DNA of 64,000 bases from assembly GCA_025923075.1 (NCBI GenBank), contig JAICGN010000005.1:1-64000 (forward strand), written 5' to 3'. Position numbers and translations under genes: made by a program. This stretch comes from Chitinophagaceae bacterium. Its GTDB lineage: Bacteria > Bacteroidota > Bacteroidia > Chitinophagales > Chitinophagaceae. Below, in pieces: positions 59,635 to 64,000 of the stretch; position 1 is the stretch's first letter, and each line of letters starts with the position of its first letter. Below the pieces are notes generated by a model. It had not been told where the DNA came from and did no database searches. It was given only the letters and a program-made list of their open reading frames with translations.

Positions 59635-61491
59635 TCAACGGGACTGGGAGTCCTGCTGCTGCTGACGATTATATAATTCAGTATAATAACCGTTTAGACT
59701 GAGTAGCTCCTCATGAGTGCCTTGTTCTACAATCTGTCCATCCTCAATTACCACTATTTTGTCAAAGTGGAAAAGCGAGAATATGCGATGCGTGATAATG
59801 ATCGCAGTCCTGTTTTCCAGGTACTCATATAGATTCCCGATTATTTCATTTTCAGTTTTCGCGTCCACCGCGCTTAGACAGTCATCGAAGATCACCAATC
59901 CATGATTCTTTATTAATGCCCTGGCAATAGAAATTCTTTGTTTTTGACCACCACTCAATGTGACACCCCTTTCGCCGATCAGTGTCTCGTATTGTTCTGT
60001 AAATCCCAATATTTCTTTGTGGACACTTGCTTCAACCGCAGCTTTTTCGACCTGAATTTTATTACCATCCTGGATGCCAAAAGAAATATTGTTCGCAACG
60101 GTATCGCTGAACAAAAACACATCCTGGGGTACATAAGAGACCTGTTCACGTAATGATCTAAGATCGATGTCCCTGATGTCTTTTCCTTCCAACTCGATCC
60201 TCCCATTGGTGACATCAAACATCCGGAGCAGTAATTGTGCAACTGTAGATTTCCCGCTGCCAGTTCTGCCAATGACCGCAACCTTCTCTCCTTTTTTAAT
60301 TGAGAGGTTAAAATTTTTCAATGCTTCAATGCCTGTATGAGAATAAGTAAAATCCACGGCCCTGAATTCAATGTTGCCTTTAAGATCAATTTTATCAGCT
60401 GAGGCCAGGCTATAAATAGTGGGATCGGTATTCAAGAATTCGTTTAATCTTTTTTGAGAGGCGGCAGCTCTTTGGATCATGCTTGCCGTCCAGCCAATAG
60501 CACTTACCGGAAACGTGAGCATATTGATGTAGATTACAAACTCGGTAATTGTTCCCAGAGACATTCGCGCAGGATAATAAATATAATAGTAACCGCCGAT
60601 CATAATTGTCAGCAGCGTGCTTAAGCCAATAAGCAATGCCATTGACGGGAAATACAATGACTCGACCTTTGAAAGACCAATCGCATTTTTTTTATATTCT
60701 TCGCTGTTTTTTTCAAAAAATCCAAGCATGGCTTTTTCCTGTACAAATGACTTTATCACCCTGATACCGGAATAAGATTCCTGTGCATTCGTAGTAAGAT
60801 TAGCAAGCAAAGCCTGTATCTTTTCACTCTTTTTATTGATGATGCTGTTTACATAATAAATGCTGATGGCAAGTACAGGCAACGGAGCCAACACGTACGC
60901 AGTCAGCTCAACATCTTTTTTCAGCATGAAAAACAGGCTTAAAGAAATAAGTGCAACTAGATTAATGAGGTACATAATAGCCGGACCCGTAAACATTCTT
61001 ACCCTCGCTACATCCTCAGCCATCCGGCTCATCAGGTCGCCTGTACTGTGTGTTTTGTAAAATGAAGTATCAAGTTGCTGGTAATGCTGAAATACTTCAT
61101 TTTTTTGGTCGTATTCAATATGGCGGCTCATTACGATGATCGTTTGCCGCATCAGGAACATAAAGAAACCGCGAAGCAGGGCCAGTAATAAAATAGTTAT
61201 ACCGCACAGAATAACCACCTTTGACAAATCAGAATCCTGATAGAAGTTCTTTTTTATCCAATCAATAAAACCTACCACAAGAACATCATATTCACGATCG
61301 TGGTTTTGAGATACGCTGGTTACCACTCCCCGTGTATCATCAATACTTTTTTGGACATGATCTATAATGAAACTGGTTACCTGCGGAGCCAGTACAGCGA
61401 AGTAGTTTGAAATAATAATAAATAGTGCGCCGATACCAAGCCGTACTCTATACTTCCAGAAATATTTATTTAACGCCTTAAGATGTTTCAT
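59635..61491 (-). CDS. ABC exporter (half-transporter)
   Basis: 618 residues: six-TM exporter domain (about 15-320) and a nucleotide-binding domain with Walker A GRTGSGKST, Q-loop region VSYVPQDVFLF, signature LSGGQKQR and Walker B LVIFDDCLSAVD. The catalytic Glu after Walker B is Asp (FDD), as in MdlA/YheI-type subunits that carry a degenerate site and usually pair with another half. A TAnnTTTG element (TATTTTTG, 61498-61505) sits right before the ATG at 61491, implying a leaderless mRNA; the TTG three codons upstream is therefore unlikely. Substrate unknown. Confidence 0.9.
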   Translation of the reverse strand: MKHLKALNKYFWKYRVRLGIGALFIIISNYFAVLAPQVTSFIIDHVQKSIDDTRGVVTSVSQNHDREYDVLVVGFIDWIKKNFYQDSDLSKVVILCGITILLLALLRGFFMFLMRQTIIVMSRHIEYDQKNEVFQHYQQLDTSFYKTHSTGDLMSRMAEDVARVRMFTGPAIMYLINLVALISLSLFFMLKKDVELTAYVLAPLPVLAISIYYVNSIINKKSEKIQALLANLTTNAQESYSGIRVIKSFVQEKAMLGFFEKNSEEYKKNAIGLSKVESLYFPSMALLIGLSTLLTIMIGGYYYIYYPARMSLGTITEFVIYINMLTFPVSAIGWTASMIQRAAASQKRLNEFLNTDPTIYSLASADKIDLKGNIEFRAVDFTYSHTGIEALKNFNLSIKKGEKVAVIGRTGSGKSTVAQLLLRMFDVTNGRIELEGKDIRDIDLRSLREQVSYVPQDVFLFSDTVANNISFGIQDGNKIQVEKAAVEASVHKEILGFTEQYETLIGERGVTLSGGQKQRISIARALIKNHGLVIFDDCLSAVDAKTENEIIGNLYEYLENRTAIIITHRIFSLFHFDKIVVIEDGQIVEQGTHEELLSLNGYYTELYNRQQQQDSQSR

Positions 61492-61497
61492 CCGGTA

Positions 61498-61505
61498 CAA
61501 AAATA
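61498..61505 (-). promoter_or_regulatory. -7 element of the ABC exporter
   Basis: TATTTTTG on the minus strand, an exact TAnnTTTG match ending 7 bp before the ATG, predicting a nearly leaderless transcript. Confidence 0.5.
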
Positions 61506-61601
61506 AGTTTCTGCCCTAATCAATCTTCATTTAGTTTGTTACCATTAAGCAAAACTGTTACCATGTTTTGATCAGGATGTGTGAGGTATGTACATGCAGG
61601 A

Positions 61602-62123
61602 CTATTTCCTGTTATAATCATCCTGCAGGCGAATGATGTCATCTTCATCGCTTGGATTAGATTCGTCGGTGTGCTGCCATATTTCTGCCACTATACCCCA
61701 TTCATTCATACCAATAAGCCGATGCCTTTTTCCGGTGGCAAGCTTTATGATATCTCCATTATTTAAGATGTAGGTATGCGTGTGTTCATCCGTATCACTT
61801 GTTGCCACGCTCACTGTATCGCTTATGCATTTCCAGATTTCAGCACGCCGATGATGGTATTGCCAGCTCAATCTTTTATGTGGTGCTACAATCAAAATCT
61901 TAGGACTAAGTTTATTAGTAATCTTTAGTTCATTTAAATTTTCTTCCGGAAAGAAATGCTTGGCAAATCGAATTGCCTGTGTTTCATCAATAACATAAAA
62001 GCCACCCCAGGGTCGGGATTCATCTTTGTCAACAATAGTGAAGTTTGCGGCTGCAAGCAGTGTGGCTACTTTTTTGAAAACCTGTTCTTTCCCTTCCATT
62101 AAAGATATTTTTATATCGGACAA
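61602..62123 (-). CDS. Mannose-6-phosphate isomerase-like cupin
   Basis: 173 residues, single cupin domain. SPKILIVAPHKRLSWQYHHRRAEIWKCISDTV and HTHTYILNNGDIIKLATGKRHRLIGMNEWGIVAEIWQHTDES carry the double His (YHHRRAE) and the E/H metal ligands of type II phosphomannose isomerase C-terminal domains. No nucleotidyltransferase part. It may isomerise or bind a sugar phosphate, or simply be a sugar-responsive cupin. Downstream of uxuA on the same strand (67 bp), suggesting hexuronate or mannose metabolism. Confidence 0.82.
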   Translation of the reverse strand: MSDIKISLMEGKEQVFKKVATLLAAANFTIVDKDESRPWGGFYVIDETQAIRFAKHFFPEENLNELKITNKLSPKILIVAPHKRLSWQYHHRRAEIWKCISDTVSVATSDTDEHTHTYILNNGDIIKLATGKRHRLIGMNEWGIVAEIWQHTDESNPSDEDDIIRLQDDYNRK

Positions 62124-62190
62124 TCAATGATCAGTAAAATTAAAGTAATTCAACTTTGTGCGATGCCTGCCAGAAAAAAATATAAGAATA

Positions 62191-63360
62191 TCAATTGATC
62201 ATTGATTGATGAATACCGTATTCAAGCCCTCTTAATTCAGCAAGACCTCTTAATCTGCCGATGGCAGAATAACCAGGATAGGTTTTCTTTTTAAGATCAT
62301 CGAGCATTTGATGACCATGATCCGGCCGCATAGGAATCGAAATGTTTCTTCGCTTTTGTATTAGCAATATCTCTGTGACGACCTCATACATATTTGTATC
62401 GCCGGCAAGATGATCGGCCTCATAAAAGTTTCCTTCGCTGTCGCGTTTTGTATTTCGCAAATGGAGAAAATGAACATGATCTCCAAAACGTTTCAGCATT
62501 TTCGGAATATCATTATCTGCTCTTGCCCCAAAACTTCCGGTACAAAAGCAAAAGCCATTTGCAGAGGATGGAACGGCACTCAGCATATCGGCGGCATCAT
62601 TTTCCGTACTCATGATCCTTGGCAAACCGAGCACAGAGTATGGCGGGTCATCAGGATGTATGGCCATTTTTACATTACATTCTTCCGCCACGGGCACTAC
62701 TTGTAGTAAAAAATAAAAAAGATGTTGCTTTAATTTTTTTGCATCGATACCTTCGTATTTTTTTAATTCTGTTAATACCAGTTCAGGCGTAAATGAATCG
62801 TCACTGCCGGGTAAACCCATCATCATATTGGCATATAGTTTTTTCTTTTGCTCAGAAGACAGTTCTTCATTTCTCTTTTTCGCCTTATTTAATTCATCAG
62901 CGGAATAATCTTTTTCTGCCCCGGGTCTTTTCAGTAAGAACAAATCAAATACCAAGTAATCAGCACGGTTGAAATATAGTGCTGTGCTTTTGTCAGGCAT
63001 CTCGTATTGTGTATCAGTGCGCAGCCAATCAAGTATCGGCATAAAGTTATAAGTGATGACCTTCAACCCACATGCGGCGACGTTGCGAATACTTTGTTTG
63101 TAGTTTTCGATATGCTGTAAATAATTTCCGCTTTGTCTTTTAATATCGTCGCTCACAGGCAAACTTTCAATAACGGTCCATGTCATGCCTGCTGATTCGA
63201 TCATCGCTTTGCGTTTTTCTATCTCATCAATTGTCCAGACATCGCCAACTGGAATATGATGTAAAGCAGTGACAACTCCGGCACAGCCTGCCTGTCGGAT
63301 ATCCCACAGGTTAACCACATCATTCGGCCCGAACCATCGCATTGTCTGATGCATCAACAT
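62191..63360 (-). CDS. uxuA: Mannonate dehydratase
   Basis: 389 residues, TIM-barrel of the UxuA family: [37 protein letters not shown] at the N-terminus, [59 protein letters not shown] and [12 protein letters not shown]. Conserved Cys and His metal ligands are visible. Dehydrates D-mannonate to 2-keto-3-deoxygluconate in glucuronate catabolism. The upstream partial gene is a sodium:solute symporter, a fitting hexuronate uptake partner. Two 14-bp direct repeats lie upstream (63421-63448). Confidence 0.95.
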   Translation of the reverse strand: MLMHQTMRWFGPNDVVNLWDIRQAGCAGVVTALHHIPVGDVWTIDEIEKRKAMIESAGMTWTVIESLPVSDDIKRQSGNYLQHIENYKQSIRNVAACGLKVITYNFMPILDWLRTDTQYEMPDKSTALYFNRADYLVFDLFLLKRPGAEKDYSADELNKAKKRNEELSSEQKKKLYANMMMGLPGSDDSFTPELVLTELKKYEGIDAKKLKQHLFYFLLQVVPVAEECNVKMAIHPDDPPYSVLGLPRIMSTENDAADMLSAVPSSANGFCFCTGSFGARADNDIPKMLKRFGDHVHFLHLRNTKRDSEGNFYEADHLAGDTNMYEVVTEILLIQKRRNISIPMRPDHGHQMLDDLKKKTYPGYSAIGRLRGLAELRGLEYGIHQSMIN

Positions 63361-63420
63361 TTGGTACTTTTTATTGGTGTAAAAGTATTATGAAGTAAGG
63401 ATTTTTCATTAAAAGAAAAA

Positions 63421-63448
63421 TAATCAATAATTATTAATCAATAATTAT
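63421..63448 (-). promoter_or_regulatory. Tandem 14-bp direct repeat upstream of uxuA
   Basis: TAATCAATAATTAT occurs twice head to tail, followed by CGATTATTA, which extends the pattern in inverted form. It lies 61 bp before the uxuA ATG, in the 121-bp gap after the symporter gene. Could be a regulator-binding site. Confidence 0.4.
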
Positions 63449-63481
63449 CGATTATTAGTATAAATTGGAAAAAACTTCCTG

Positions 63482-64000
63482 CTATCCCGTAAAATACATA
63501 TAAATAGCAATGATCGCTGCGATCAACAATACTGACAGGAACACGTCTTTCCAATTCCAGCTTGCACGGTTTTCAATCCTGTCTTCCCGTGTTAAAGTTG
63601 AGAATGTAAGTCCGCTGATCCTTGCATAATCAGGTGGTTTTGTTGCATAGCTTACCGCCAGGAATACAATAATGCAAACGATAGTAATTAAAAGACTATA
63701 GTATTGGAAGAAAGTATTGTTGATTATCCAAAGCAACGAACCTTCTTCGTATGGGGCGCCTCCCAGTTTGACGGGTGTATCGATCATAAGCCTGATCAAT
63801 CCCATGATAAATCCTGTGATCAGTGTTGCCAGGCAACCCGGACCATTTACCCGTTTCATAAATACTCCAAAAAAGAAAACAACAAATATTGGTGGCGCTA
63901 AATAGGCTTGTATACCCTGCAAATAATCATACAAACCTTTTGCTCCTTGTATAACAGGTATCCAAAGCAATCCTATAACTACCATTACCACTGTAGCTAC
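63482..64000 (-). CDS. Sodium:solute symporter, C-terminal part (cut by window edge)
   Basis: The minus-strand frame remains open at the right edge of the window, so only about the last 172 residues are seen, with four to five TM helices. LYDYLQGIQAYLAPPIFVVFFFGVFMKRVNGPGCLATLITGFIMGLIRLM is characteristic of SSS/SGLT family symporters, and the final TM helix ends YMYFTG. Sodium-coupled uptake of a sugar or hexuronate is likely given the uxuA neighbour downstream. The first part of the gene lies beyond 64000. Confidence 0.88.
   Translation of the reverse strand, partial: VATVVMVVIGLLWIPVIQGAKGLYDYLQGIQAYLAPPIFVVFFFGVFMKRVNGPGCLATLITGFIMGLIRLMIDTPVKLGGAPYEEGSLLWIINNTFFQYYSLLITIVCIIVFLAVSYATKPPDYARISGLTFSTLTREDRIENRASWNWKDVFLSVLLIAAIIAIYMYFTG

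Overview
The window is a chromosomal segment of a Bacteroidota genome, most likely family Chitinophagaceae. The evidence is a protein with a type IX secretion C-terminal sorting domain, SusC-like/OMP_b-brl_3 TonB-dependent receptors, DUF4476, DUF3276 (PUR), DUF4199 and DUF3667 proteins, few Shine-Dalgarno sites, and promoters of the Bacteroidota TTG / TAnnTTTG type. No rRNA, tRNA, CRISPR array, IS transposase or prophage was seen. The right edge cuts a sodium:solute symporter gene.

Layout. 0.6-7.9 kb (+): an envelope-sugar cluster with a catalytically dead dihydroorotase homologue, a DUF4199 membrane protein, two glycosyltransferases, a frameshifted four-helix-bundle gene, and three genes (hddA, gmhA, an hddC-gmhB fusion) that together encode all four steps from sedoheptulose-7-phosphate to GDP-D-glycero-alpha-D-manno-heptose. 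A 123-bp palindromic element sits between gmhA and hddC and supplies the gmhA stop codon and the fusion protein's N-terminus. 9-13.5 kb (-): a DUF2304/GT2/GT39 glycosylation operon and lepA. 13.7-38.3 kb: an accessory-looking stretch of small secreted, lipoprotein, membrane and stress proteins. It includes three paralogous lipoproteins with EF-hand-like loops, two paralogous signal-peptide/TM proteins, an outer-membrane phospholipase-like protein, an NlpC/P60 peptidase, a YciF-type ferritin-like protein, a four-repeat DUF4476 protein, and a DUF4242-cyclase fusion. 38.3-46 kb: CBS, acyl-CoA-binding protein, a second polysaccharide group (GT4, flippase), tpiA, a GlmU-like protein, rpmE2 and yajQ. 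46-51.4 kb (-): two tandem paralogous TonB-dependent receptors. 51.7-64 kb: threonine aldolase, pgi, a 1485-residue T9SS-secreted protein, a PUR protein, an ABC exporter, a cupin, uxuA and the partial symporter.

The most interesting signal is regulatory. At least fifteen genes, mostly small envelope/stress genes between 15 and 38 kb, carry a TGGCAT-type box followed by a T-rich stretch. The box lies about 15-55 bp before the start codon in most cases and about 110 bp in one. It resembles the -24/-12 promoter of sigma-54, with a good -24 half and a mostly degenerate -12 half, and in several cases it decides between alternative start codons. This suggests an undescribed, locally clustered regulon of small envelope proteins.

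Other points worth attention are a 28-bp perfect repeat plus hairpin at two distant loci, a candidate structured RNA near 26.48 kb, a degenerate 36-38 bp tandem repeat at 45.4 kb, and a palindromic operator overlapping a TonB-receptor promoter. All assignments come from reading the sequence; no database search was run.
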